Positions 35,090-43,241 of a stretch of 64,000 nt of DNA are shown piece by piece. The stretch covers positions 1,922,001 through 1,986,000 of the forward strand of contig NZ_CP025012.1 in NCBI RefSeq assembly GCF_002953715.1, read 5' to 3'. How positions within the stretch are numbered: position 1 is the stretch's first letter; every line of letters starts with the position of its first letter. The stretch comes from Rhizobium leguminosarum. Lineage in GTDB: Bacteria; Pseudomonadota; Alphaproteobacteria; Rhizobiales; Rhizobiaceae. A program made the position numbers and the translations under genes. The notes beneath the pieces are model-generated. The model saw only the letters and a program-made list of their open reading frames with translations, did not search any database and was not told the DNA's origin.

Positions 35090-35983
35090 TCAGCCTTTGA
35101 AACGAAGCGCCTCGACGAGGAGCGCAAACGCCGCCGTATGCTGACGTCTGCTTGGGTAATAAAGGTGATAGCCAGGGAACGGCTGACACCAATCGTCGAG
35201 GACTCGGATCAGTCGCCCGTCTGCAATATATTGTGAAACCTGACTTTCGAAAGTGTAGGCAAGTCCGAGCCCATCCAAAGCAGCGGCTTCCAGCATCAAA
35301 CTATCGTTGATGATGAGCGGCCCGTTCATTCTGACCTGAAGCTCCTCGCCTTCGCGCTCGAACTCCCAGGCATACAATCCACCTCCTGTGGTTTGCCGGT
35401 AGCTGATACCCCGGTGGTCGCCGAGATCGCGGGGCGTTATCGGGATTGTGCGGTTCTGAAAGTAGGACGGCGATCCGACGACTGCCATGCGAAGGTCAGG
35501 GCCGATCCTGACAGCAACCATGTCTTTTTGAACCTGTTCCCCAATACGAATACCGGCGTCGAACCGGCCGGCCACGATATCCGTCAGGCCCTCGTCAAGA
35601 ATGACCTCCATTTCAATATCCGGGTATTCCGCCAAGAACGTTGTCATGACCGGCCACAGCACGCTCATGGCGGCATATCGAAACGTCGTGATGCGGATAG
35701 TGCCCGCCGGCTTGTCACGAAGTGAGGTGACGGCTGCGATCTCTCTTTCGATGTGTTCGAAGGCAGGGCGGAGGCTCCGAAGCATACGCTCTCCGGCATC
35801 GGTCAGCGACAAGCTTCGTGTAGTGCGTGAGATCAGCCGCACCCCTAGCCTCTGCTCCAGCATCCTGACTGAGTAACTAACGGCAGACTGGGAAAGTCCC
35901 AGCTTGGCGGAGGCACGCGTAAAGCTTCCGGCTTCGGCAACGGCGATGAAGGCTGCAAGCTCGCTGAAATCACCGTGCCTCAT
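35090..35983 (-). CDS. LysR family transcriptional regulator
   Basis: A 297-residue regulator. The winged HTH occupies about residues 1-60 (FTRASAKLGLSQSAVSYSVRMLEQRLGVRL) and the periplasmic-binding-like sensor domain about 90-295, with a CrgA-like pattern (SYRQTTGGGLYAWEFE). It is divergent from the OYE-SDR pair and probably controls it. Copy C of the repeated block begins 13 bases upstream of its start codon, and the CAT of that block is the start codon itself. It probably also controls the cytochrome c and iorAB units, which have the same block. Confidence 0.92.
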   Translation of the reverse strand: MRHGDFSELAAFIAVAEAGSFTRASAKLGLSQSAVSYSVRMLEQRLGVRLISRTTRSLSLTDAGERMLRSLRPAFEHIEREIAAVTSLRDKPAGTIRITTFRYAAMSVLWPVMTTFLAEYPDIEMEVILDEGLTDIVAGRFDAGIRIGEQVQKDMVAVRIGPDLRMAVVGSPSYFQNRTIPITPRDLGDHRGISYRQTTGGGLYAWEFEREGEELQVRMNGPLIINDSLMLEAAALDGLGLAYTFESQVSQYIADGRLIRVLDDWCQPFPGYHLYYPSRRQHTAAFALLVEALRFKG

Positions 35984-36027
35984 TTATCTCTCTCATTTCT
36001 AACTTCATGCAGATTATACCAACTAAT
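35981..36027 (+). promoter_or_regulatory. Repeated regulatory block, copy C, in the LysR/OYE promoter
   Basis: The CAT at 35981-35983 is the complement of the LysR start codon; the 32-base block is at 35996-36027 (TTTCTAAC ... TGCAG ... CCAACTAAT). It ends 66 bases before the OYE start. On the minus strand its centre reads TATAAT, not conserved in copies A and B. Confidence 0.65.
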
Positions 36028-36092
36028 CAAAGTTTGTCTTCATTGCTACCTGTCATTTCACAAACCGCTTGGACGGCATGCAAGAGAGACGA

Positions 36093-37265
36093 ATGATGAT
36101 GGAAGCCACCCCCGCACTATTTGAACCCTTCGTTTTCGCCAGTGGGATCACGCTTCGAAACAGGGTCGTCATGGCTCCGATGACGACGTGGTCAGCCAAT
36201 GACGACGGAACAGTCTCGGATGAGGAAGTGTCCTACTATCGACGCAGGGTGAACGGCGTTGGCCTCGTTCTAACCGGCTGCACGCATGTCTCGCCCAACG
36301 GCATCGGGTTCACGGGCGAATTCGCTTCTTATGATGACAGCTTCATACCAAGCCTCCGGCGTCTGGCCGAGGCGGCCAAAAGCGGCGGTGCGCCAGCGAT
36401 TCTTCAAATTTTTCACGCCGGCAGCAAGGCCGTGCCGGCGCTTGTTCCGGACGGAGACGTTGTCAGCGCCAGTTCGCTGCAAGTTTCAGCCGGTCCTTTC
36501 AATCCAGGCGGCGGCACGACGCGCGCACTGAGCCACGACGAAATCCTTGATGTGATTTCTGCTTTCGGCGAAGCAACCCGCCGCGCTATCGAAGCCGGCT
36601 TCGATGGGGTCGAACTGCATGCGGCCCACGGCTTTCTGATCCAGAACTTTTACTCGCCGCTCCACAATTATCGCGACGACGAATGGGGAGGCTCGCTGGA
36701 AAAGCGGATGCGGTTTCCGCTCGCCGTGGTCCGCAACGTGAGGCGGGTGATAGGCACACACGCGACGCGTCCGTTTCTTCTGGGATACCGGGTCTCGCCC
36801 GAAGAACCTGAAGAGGGCGGCCTTCGTATTGAAGACACCCACGAACTCATCGAGCATCTGATCGACGGCGGCGTCGACTACATCCATGCTTCGCTGACGA
36901 GCGTACTCGAAGCCCAACCACTCGAAGCCATCGCCGATCGTCCCATCGCTGAACTGATCGCCGCCACGGTAGCGGGGCGCGTTCCGGTTATTGCCGCTGG
37001 CCAGATCAAGTCACCCCAACAGGCGGAAAGCGCCCTTCATCTGGGCCTTTCGCTTGTGGCTGTAGGCCAAGGACTGGTGATAAACCCGGAGTGGGTCGAA
37101 CTTTCACGCAGTGGCAATGAGAAGCTGATCGAGAACGAGATCAGGACCACGACAATCCCGGAAATTGCCCTTCCGGCCAAACTCTGGGGCGTCATCGAGG
37201 CGGCCACCGGCTGGTTCAACATCAACGATGATCACGAAGAGCAGCGGCAGAAGGCCACCGCATAG
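36093..37265 (+). CDS. Old Yellow Enzyme family flavin oxidoreductase
   Basis: A 390-residue FMN-binding TIM barrel. Typical segments are NRVVMAPMTTW, LQIFHAGSKA, ELHAAHGFLIQNFYSPLHN and DDEWGGSLEKR, and the C-terminal IAAGQIKSPQQAE and AVGQGLVINPEW. His176 and His179 are the substrate-binding pair; the usual proton-donor Tyr is Phe181 here. Such enzymes reduce activated alkenes (enones, nitroalkenes) with NAD(P)H. Several ATG codons are possible; 36093-36099 fit the GAGAG site best. It is followed by an SDR gene, probably in one transcript. Confidence 0.9.
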   Translation: MMMEATPALFEPFVFASGITLRNRVVMAPMTTWSANDDGTVSDEEVSYYRRRVNGVGLVLTGCTHVSPNGIGFTGEFASYDDSFIPSLRRLAEAAKSGGAPAILQIFHAGSKAVPALVPDGDVVSASSLQVSAGPFNPGGGTTRALSHDEILDVISAFGEATRRAIEAGFDGVELHAAHGFLIQNFYSPLHNYRDDEWGGSLEKRMRFPLAVVRNVRRVIGTHATRPFLLGYRVSPEEPEEGGLRIEDTHELIEHLIDGGVDYIHASLTSVLEAQPLEAIADRPIAELIAATVAGRVPVIAAGQIKSPQQAESALHLGLSLVAVGQGLVINPEWVELSRSGNEKLIENEIRTTTIPEIALPAKLWGVIEAATGWFNINDDHEEQRQKATA

Positions 37266-37301
37266 TGCATCGGCACACAATCTCGCATGAAGGAAAATTC
37301 G

Positions 37302-38147
37302 ATGAGTAAGGTTTGGTTGATCACAGGCGCCGGGCGCGGCATGGGCCTGGATTTCGCAAAGGCGGTTCTGGCTGCAGGCGACAAACTCGTTGCAACCGGC
37401 CGCAATCCGGAACGCGTTGCCAAGGCGATTGGCCAGTCGGAAAATCTGCTCGTCGTCACGCTGGATGTAACCAAGCCGACTGAAGCGGACTCTGCCGTTA
37501 AGGCTGCACTCGAACGCTTCGGTCAGATCGACATTTTGGTCAACAATGCCGCAAACTTCTATTCAGGCTATTTTGAGGAACTGACGCCGCCTCAGATCGA
37601 TCTGCAACTGGCTAGTAGTCTCCTCGGCCCCATGAGTGTCACCCGCGCCGTCCTGCCGGTGATGCGCCGGCAGGGGTCCGGCAAGATCATCTCGATCTCA
37701 TCGACGGCCAGCCTGCTGGGCTTTGAGTTTTGCAGCGCTTACTCTACCGCGAAGTTTGCCCTCGATGGTTGGATGGAATCGCTGCAGCCCGAAGTGGCGC
37801 CGTTTGGTATCGAAACGATGATCGTCAATCCGGGCTTCTTCCGCACGGAATTGCTGACTGACGAATCAACCCAATATGCTCCGGCGTCTGTCAGCGACTA
37901 CGACGAAAGACGCGCCCAGCACCTGGCATTCTGGAAGTCCGCCAACGGCCAGCAGAGCGGCGATCCCGCAAAACTTGCCCAAGCGCTGATCACCCTGGTC
38001 AACCAACCGGAGCTGCCCCGCCGGTTCATCGCCGGAGCTGATGCTGTTGGCATGGTGGAACAGAAAATCGCGCTGCTGCAGCAACAGATCGACGCCTACC
38101 GGGAGCTTTCAAGTTCGCTTGCCTTTGACGTGAAATCCCAAGCCTGA
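37302..38147 (+). CDS. Short-chain dehydrogenase/reductase
   Basis: A 281-residue classical SDR. The cofactor motif TGAGRGMG is at 8-15, NNAAN replaces NNAG at about 81-85, and catalytic residues are Ser134, Tyr147 and Lys151 (YSTAK). The C-terminal part is long, as in oxidoreductases acting on larger substrates. The ATG at 37302 has AAGGA upstream; an ATG 15 bases earlier is an alternative. It starts 36 bases after the OYE gene, so both may act on the same carbonyl compounds. The substrate is unknown. Confidence 0.9.
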   Translation: MSKVWLITGAGRGMGLDFAKAVLAAGDKLVATGRNPERVAKAIGQSENLLVVTLDVTKPTEADSAVKAALERFGQIDILVNNAANFYSGYFEELTPPQIDLQLASSLLGPMSVTRAVLPVMRRQGSGKIISISSTASLLGFEFCSAYSTAKFALDGWMESLQPEVAPFGIETMIVNPGFFRTELLTDESTQYAPASVSDYDERRAQHLAFWKSANGQQSGDPAKLAQALITLVNQPELPRRFIAGADAVGMVEQKIALLQQQIDAYRELSSSLAFDVKSQA

Positions 38148-38166
38148 AACGACGCTTTGCTGATGC

Positions 38167-38601
38167 TCAGTAATTCTTCATGGCAAGATGCGGCATGCCA
38201 CCGTCAAGAAATTCCGCGCCATAGGCAACGAAGCCGAAACGCTCGTAAAGCGGCAGCTTGTCCGCCTGCGCAGTGAGATAGAAGCGGTTGCCGCGGGCGC
38301 CGCGATGCAGTTCCATCGCCCGCCCGATCATATCAGCCGCAATGCCGCGGCCGCGCCATCGGCCGGCAACCGCAACCCGGCCGATCTTCACATGTTCCTC
38401 GGCGTAAATGACCCGCAGGGTGCCGGAGACTTCGCCCGCCGTGACGGCGACAAGATGATGGGCGTTGAGATCGTCGGCATCGAATTCCTCGGGTTCGGGA
38501 ACCTTCTGCTCATGCACGAAGATAGCGCGCCGCAGCCGGAAGGCCTCATTGCAGAGCGTACTGAAAACCGGGACGCTGAGGATCGCCGTTTCCATCACCA
38601 T
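38167..38601 (-). CDS. GNAT family N-acetyltransferase
   Basis: A 144-residue acetyltransferase resembling the ElaA/YjcF type. The acetyl-CoA loop is in KIGRVAVAGRWRGRGIAADMIGRAM, with the Q/R-x-x-G-x-G/A pattern; FVAYGAEFLDGGMPHLAMKNY is a typical C-terminus of that group. The target is unknown. The ATG at 38601 with GGGAGG upstream is taken; an ATG two codons later is possible. Convergent with the SDR gene. It lies downstream of the DEAD-box helicase gene on the same strand. Confidence 0.85.
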   Translation of the reverse strand: MVMETAILSVPVFSTLCNEAFRLRRAIFVHEQKVPEPEEFDADDLNAHHLVAVTAGEVSGTLRVIYAEEHVKIGRVAVAGRWRGRGIAADMIGRAMELHRGARGNRFYLTAQADKLPLYERFGFVAYGAEFLDGGMPHLAMKNY

Positions 38602-38666
38602 CCTTGCCTCCCTCAGGGATACGGCCCAAAGCCCTCCGCCGGACCAGCGAAGGGCTGCCGGCAAAA

Positions 38667-40622
38667 TCAGCCGGGCTTCTTCTTTGAAAACTTGTTCTTC
38701 GGTGCGCCGCCGCCCTTGCCCTCATATTTGGGGCCTTCGGATCTGGCGCCTTCGAATTTCGGCTTGTCGGACTTCGGCCCATCGAAAGGGGGTTTGCCCG
38801 GCTTCTTGCTCCAGGGCTTGCTATCCCGTCTTTCCCCACCGCTATTGTCGGCCGCGACATATCCGCCGCCCGGACCCTTGCCGAACTTGTTCTTCGGCCG
38901 CTCGCCGCGGAACGAATCATCCGGCCGCTCGTCGCGAGATGGCTTGCCGGCATAGGGTTTTGGCGCAGGCGCCCGGCTGAAATCCGGCGTGCCGGAAAGC
39001 CTGGTCACGCGGATGCCGCGTTCGAGCGCCTTGTTCGGACCGATCGCCGCCAGGAAGCTTTCGGCGCTCGCCGCAGCGATCTCCACAAAAGTTTCCTCGG
39101 GCTGCATCTTGATCGCGCCGATCTCGCGCTTCGTCACATTGCCGTTGCGGCAGAGCATCGGGATCAGCCAGCGCGGCTCGGCATTCTGCTTGCGCCCAAC
39201 CGAGACGGAAAACCAGACGCTGGCGCCGAAATCCTCGCGCGGTCCCTTCTGCGCCGGCTCGTAGGGCTCGGCATTGTCGCGGCGCTTGCGGCTGCGGTCG
39301 TCCTGCACTGTAACTTCGATCAGATCTTCCGGCGCCGAATGATTGGTGCGGTAAAGACGTAAGAAAGCGGCGGCGAGCTTTTCGGCGCCGTGGCTGGCGA
39401 GAAGCTGCTGTACCAGCCCCTGCTCTTCCTCCTGCGGCGTTTCGTTGAAGATCGGATCGGCGAGCAGCCGCTCGTCGTCGCGCTCGCTCACTTCCTCGGC
39501 CGAGGGCGGCCGCGCCCAGGCAGCCGAAATACCGGCATTCTCGAGCAGGCGCTCTGCCTTGCGCCGTGCATTCAGCGGCACGATCATGGCGCTGATGCCC
39601 TTGCGTCCGGCCCGACCGGTTCGGCCGCTGCGGTGCAGCAGCGTGTCCGGATTGGTCGGCAGGTCGGCATGGATGACAAGATCGAGCCCCGGCAGGTCGA
39701 TGCCGCGGGCGGCAACGTCGGTCGCGATGCAGACGCGGGCGCGCCCGTCGCGCATCGCCTGCAGCGCGTGGGTGCGCTCGTTCTGCGTCAGCTCGCCGGA
39801 AAGCGCCACAACGGCGAAATTGCGGTTGTTGAACCGCGCCGTCAGATGGTTGACGGCGGCACGCGTCGAGCAGAACACGATGGCATTGGTCGCCTCGTAA
39901 TAGCGCAGCACGTTGATGATCGCATTCTCGCGGTCGCTCGGGGCAACCATGAGCGCGCGATATTCGATGTCGATATGCTGCTTTTCCTCGGCCGCGGTGC
40001 TGATGCGCACGGCATCGCGCTGGTAGCTCTTGGCAAGCTTGGCGATCGCAGCCGGCACCGTTGCCGAAAACATCAGCGTCCGGCGTTCGTCCGGCGCCGC
40101 ATCGAGGATGAATTCGAGGTCTTCGCGGAAGCCGAGATCGAGCATCTCGTCGGCCTCGTCGAGCACGGCGGCCTTCAGTTCCGACATGTCGAGCGCCCTG
40201 CGGCGAATATGGTCGCAAAGCCGGCCGGGCGTGCCGACGACGATATGGGCGCCGCGTTCCAGCGAGCGGCGCTCGCTGCGGATGTCCATGCCGCCGACGC
40301 AGCTGACGATCACCGCGCCGGTCATCTCAAAGAGCCATTCGAGCTCGCGCTTCACCTGCAGCGCAAGCTCGCGCGTCGGTGCGATGACGATGGCGAGCGG
40401 GGCGCCGGCATTACCGAAGCGCTCTCTGCCCTCAAGCAGCGTCGGCGCCAGCGCCAGGCCGAAGGCGACGGTCTTGCCGGAGCCGGTCTGGGCCGAGACC
40501 AGCGCGTCTGAAGCGGCAAGGGCCGGATCGAGCATCGCCTTCTGCACCGGGGTGAGTTCGGCGTATCCGCGCTTCTGCAACGCCTTGGCGATCGCCGGGA
40601 CGACGCCGTTAAATTCTGTCAT
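38667..40622 (-). CDS. DEAD-box RNA helicase with DbpA-like RNA-binding domain
   Basis: A 651-residue cytoplasmic helicase. Motif I AQTGSGKT is at 44-51, motif II DEAD at 155-158, motif III SAT at 186-188, and motif VI HRSGRTGRAGR near 330-340. A DbpA-type RNA-binding module lies at about 465-545 (NAEPRWLIPMLCRNGNVTKR). The last 110 residues are a Gly/Lys/Pro-rich basic tail with repeated KPxFxG units. A role in ribosome assembly or RNA decay at low temperature is likely. The start has a weak ribosome site. Confidence 0.92.
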   Translation of the reverse strand: MTEFNGVVPAIAKALQKRGYAELTPVQKAMLDPALAASDALVSAQTGSGKTVAFGLALAPTLLEGRERFGNAGAPLAIVIAPTRELALQVKRELEWLFEMTGAVIVSCVGGMDIRSERRSLERGAHIVVGTPGRLCDHIRRRALDMSELKAAVLDEADEMLDLGFREDLEFILDAAPDERRTLMFSATVPAAIAKLAKSYQRDAVRISTAAEEKQHIDIEYRALMVAPSDRENAIINVLRYYEATNAIVFCSTRAAVNHLTARFNNRNFAVVALSGELTQNERTHALQAMRDGRARVCIATDVAARGIDLPGLDLVIHADLPTNPDTLLHRSGRTGRAGRKGISAMIVPLNARRKAERLLENAGISAAWARPPSAEEVSERDDERLLADPIFNETPQEEEQGLVQQLLASHGAEKLAAAFLRLYRTNHSAPEDLIEVTVQDDRSRKRRDNAEPYEPAQKGPREDFGASVWFSVSVGRKQNAEPRWLIPMLCRNGNVTKREIGAIKMQPEETFVEIAAASAESFLAAIGPNKALERGIRVTRLSGTPDFSRAPAPKPYAGKPSRDERPDDSFRGERPKNKFGKGPGGGYVAADNSGGERRDSKPWSKKPGKPPFDGPKSDKPKFEGARSEGPKYEGKGGGAPKNKFSKKKPG

Positions 40623-40721
40623 GGATTCGATCTTTCGGAGCTGTCAGGCGCGTTGCTGCGCCATGGCCGGAGCCAGCCGGCGGGGTATTTGCGCCGTTCC
40701 TAGCCGCTCCCGCGGCGATTG

Positions 40722-42578
40722 TCAAAGCGTACGGCTACGCCACAGCCAGACGTCGATGCGGCTTGCCCGGCCGCGCAGCGCCGTTTCCAACGGTCCCTCC
40801 ATGCGGCCGGACTGCGCGAGCAGGCTATCGGGGCCGGCAGCGCGGACGATTTCGGCGCTCAGCGCCAGTTCGACGCCATGGCGGGCGGCCACCTCCATCA
40901 ACCGGCTGCCGACATTGATGGTGTCCCCCGCCGCCGTAATCTGCTGCCGGTCGCCGGTGCCCAATCGCGAGGCGACGATCGGGCCGCAATGGGCGCCGAC
41001 CTTGAAGCCGATCTTCTTCGGGGCAAAGCCCGCATGCGCTTGAAGCCAGGTCCGTGTGCGCTCGCAGAGGCTGACCGCGCAGGCAGCGGCGCGGGCGGCA
41101 TCGTCATCGGCAGGCTCCGGCAGGCCGAACAGGATCATCGCGCCGTCGCCCATGAAGCTGGTGATGGCGCCGCCGTGGGCCCGCGCCTCCTCGTCGACCA
41201 GTTCGAAGAAGCCGCTCAACATCTCGCTGACCGCCACCGGCCCGACATTTTCGCTGAGGCCGGTGAAGCCCGAGAGATCGATGAAGATGACGGCGGCGTT
41301 CTGGCGAACCGGTTGTGCGAGGAAATTCGGATCGCGCGCCAGCCACTCGCCGAGGCCGGGCGCTTCGATGCGCTGCAGGAGCGCGCTCTGCTCGGCGAAA
41401 TGGCGGGCGCGGCCGCGGTCGAGCCAGAGCTCGGCCGCCCCGAAGATCAGCGCCGGCGGCAGCGCTGCAGCGATCGGCAGCGCCGCACTCAACCAGTAGC
41501 CATGCGCAAAGGCCGACAGGTTGATCATCGCCCAGACGATCAGCGTCAGCACGATGATGACATAACCTGCAGCACTGCGGCGCCAGGCAATCAGCGAAAC
41601 GAGCACGAGCGTCAAACCGACCGCAATGCCGGCATCGATCAGCCTTATCCTATGGTCGCGCACCATGCCGTCGCCGGTGACGAGATGGGTGATAGCCGTC
41701 GACATTACCTCGACGCCCGGCATGACGGGATCGAACGGCGTCGGGAAGACGTCGCCGCCGCCGGTCACCGTCGAACCGATGACGACGATGCGGCCAGTGA
41801 CCGCATTCGCCGAAAGCTTGCCATCCAGCGCATCGGCGGCGCTGAAGGTGGCGATGCTGCCATGCCCGCCATAAAAGGTCACCGGCAGGCGCTGGCCGAT
41901 ATCGGTGGGAATACGCAGCTTTCCGAGCATGATGGCATCGGGTTCGATGGTGGGATCGACGCCGAGCGCCACCGACGCGACACGCAGTGGAAAAGCCGGA
42001 TCCAGCCGGTCTGCGGAACGCGAGATCAGCGGAATGTAGCGCGGCGTGCCGGTCTGGTCGGTTGCGACATTGACGATGCCGACCGCAGCTGCCTCGGCAA
42101 AGCGCGGAAGCGGCAACAGCAGCTGGTTTGCCTCAGGGATGGCGGCAAGCGGATCGCCTGCCGCATCCGTGACCCGCTGGCTGCTTTGCGCGAAAGTGGC
42201 TGCGGCCGCAATTACGCTCAGCCCCTGGCGAAGGGCAGCAGTCAGCGCCGCATCACCCGCCTCCGGCCCCGGATCGACGAGCAGAATGTCGATCGCCAAA
42301 GCCTTGGGCTTCAACGCGGTGATCGCGCCGGCAAGGCGCGCAAGTGTCGCCCGATCGAGCGGATAGCCGTGCGCCCCAGCGGTGCGGTCGTCGATCGCAA
42401 TGATCGAGACGACGGGAGGCGGTGTTTTCGCCCCGACGATGGCGCTGCGGATATCGGCAAGCGAGGCTTCCATCCGGTCGAGAAGGCCGCTTCCGGCATT
42501 GAGATTGGTATAGCCGAGCGCAGCCGCCCAAAGACCGGCGAGCAGCAGCGCGATCACGGTCAGCAGACGATGGTTCAT
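40722..42578 (-). CDS. CHASE2-domain adenylate/guanylate cyclase
   Basis: A 618-residue membrane protein. After an N-terminal helix (LLTVIALLLAGLWAAALG) comes an extracytoplasmic CHASE2 sensor domain (about 30-310), three hydrophobic helices (about 330-410) and a class III cyclase domain with Asp residues in FIDLSGFTGLSENVG and FMGDGAMILFG, and GDTINVGSRLMEVA. It would turn a periplasmic signal into a cyclic nucleotide. The start is five bases after the FecR-domain gene, so the two probably work together. Confidence 0.9.
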   Translation of the reverse strand: MNHRLLTVIALLLAGLWAAALGYTNLNAGSGLLDRMEASLADIRSAIVGAKTPPPVVSIIAIDDRTAGAHGYPLDRATLARLAGAITALKPKALAIDILLVDPGPEAGDAALTAALRQGLSVIAAAATFAQSSQRVTDAAGDPLAAIPEANQLLLPLPRFAEAAAVGIVNVATDQTGTPRYIPLISRSADRLDPAFPLRVASVALGVDPTIEPDAIMLGKLRIPTDIGQRLPVTFYGGHGSIATFSAADALDGKLSANAVTGRIVVIGSTVTGGGDVFPTPFDPVMPGVEVMSTAITHLVTGDGMVRDHRIRLIDAGIAVGLTLVLVSLIAWRRSAAGYVIIVLTLIVWAMINLSAFAHGYWLSAALPIAAALPPALIFGAAELWLDRGRARHFAEQSALLQRIEAPGLGEWLARDPNFLAQPVRQNAAVIFIDLSGFTGLSENVGPVAVSEMLSGFFELVDEEARAHGGAITSFMGDGAMILFGLPEPADDDAARAAACAVSLCERTRTWLQAHAGFAPKKIGFKVGAHCGPIVASRLGTGDRQQITAAGDTINVGSRLMEVAARHGVELALSAEIVRAAGPDSLLAQSGRMEGPLETALRGRASRIDVWLWRSRTL

Positions 42579-42583
42579 GGGAT

Positions 42584-43102
42584 TTATTGGCCGAGGCGGG
42601 CAAGAAGGGCGGCGGCACGCGGCGCCGGCCAGCGGCGCACGACGAGGGGTTCCGTTCCGCCGGTAACGTCGACGCCCTCGCCCGGCGACAGCACCACCGC
42701 CTCACCGGCCGGCCGGCGGACTGCGACGCTACCTCTGACGACCAGCACCGAGGTCTTGCCGCCTGCGACATCGACAGCCCATTGGGTGCCGCGCACGGCA
42801 GCGATCGCCTGCGGCGTCACGACCTGGAAACCGCCCGCGTGCTGACTGCTGTCGACATCGACGAGGATGGCCTTGCGCCGCAGCGACGCCGAATCAGGGC
42901 TGCCGTCGCGGTTGCGGTCGACGAGGCTGTAGGCGGCTCCGGCCTCTGCCGTCACCGTGACGCCGCCTGGACAACTGAGCACCTGGCGGGCGCCGGCATC
43001 ACGCGATACCGTGCAGCCGGCAGACTGCGCAAAGGCCGCCTCATGCGGAATGAGGCCGACAGCGAGTGCGGCGGCAAGCAGGCTGCGAAGCGTCGTATTC
43101 AT
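42584..43102 (-). CDS. Secreted FecR-domain protein
   Basis: A 172-residue protein with a signal peptide (MNTTLRSLLAAALAVGLIPHEAAFA). The FecR domain covers about 75-155 (VVTPQAIAAVRGTQWAVDVA, then VRGSVAVRRP and VVLSPGEGVDV). It has no membrane helix besides the signal, so it is probably periplasmic. With the CHASE2 cyclase five bases downstream, it may be a ligand or signal partner for the sensor domain. AGGGGA precedes the ATG at 43102. A longer upstream frame lacks support. Confidence 0.83.
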   Translation of the reverse strand: MNTTLRSLLAAALAVGLIPHEAAFAQSAGCTVSRDAGARQVLSCPGGVTVTAEAGAAYSLVDRNRDGSPDSASLRRKAILVDVDSSQHAGGFQVVTPQAIAAVRGTQWAVDVAGGKTSVLVVRGSVAVRRPAGEAVVLSPGEGVDVTGGTEPLVVRRWPAPRAAALLARLGQ

Positions 43103-43203
43103 GGAAAGTCCCCTTGACCGTGCGGAACAGCTCTTTTCGAAAGCGCCCGCCAACCGTCTTCTTCCATGTGAGGCATGATAGCCGAATTCAAATATTTCCC
43201 TAG

Positions 43204-43234
43204 GCAAAAAAAGCAAACCGGCGCAATCGCCGGC
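43204..43234 (-). terminator. Rho-independent terminator of the HTH citrate-synthase-like gene
   Basis: On the minus strand CCGGCG-ATTG-CGCCGG is followed by TTTGCTTTTTTT. It lies just after the stop codon at 43242. Confidence 0.85.
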
Positions 43235-43241
43235 GGAATTC

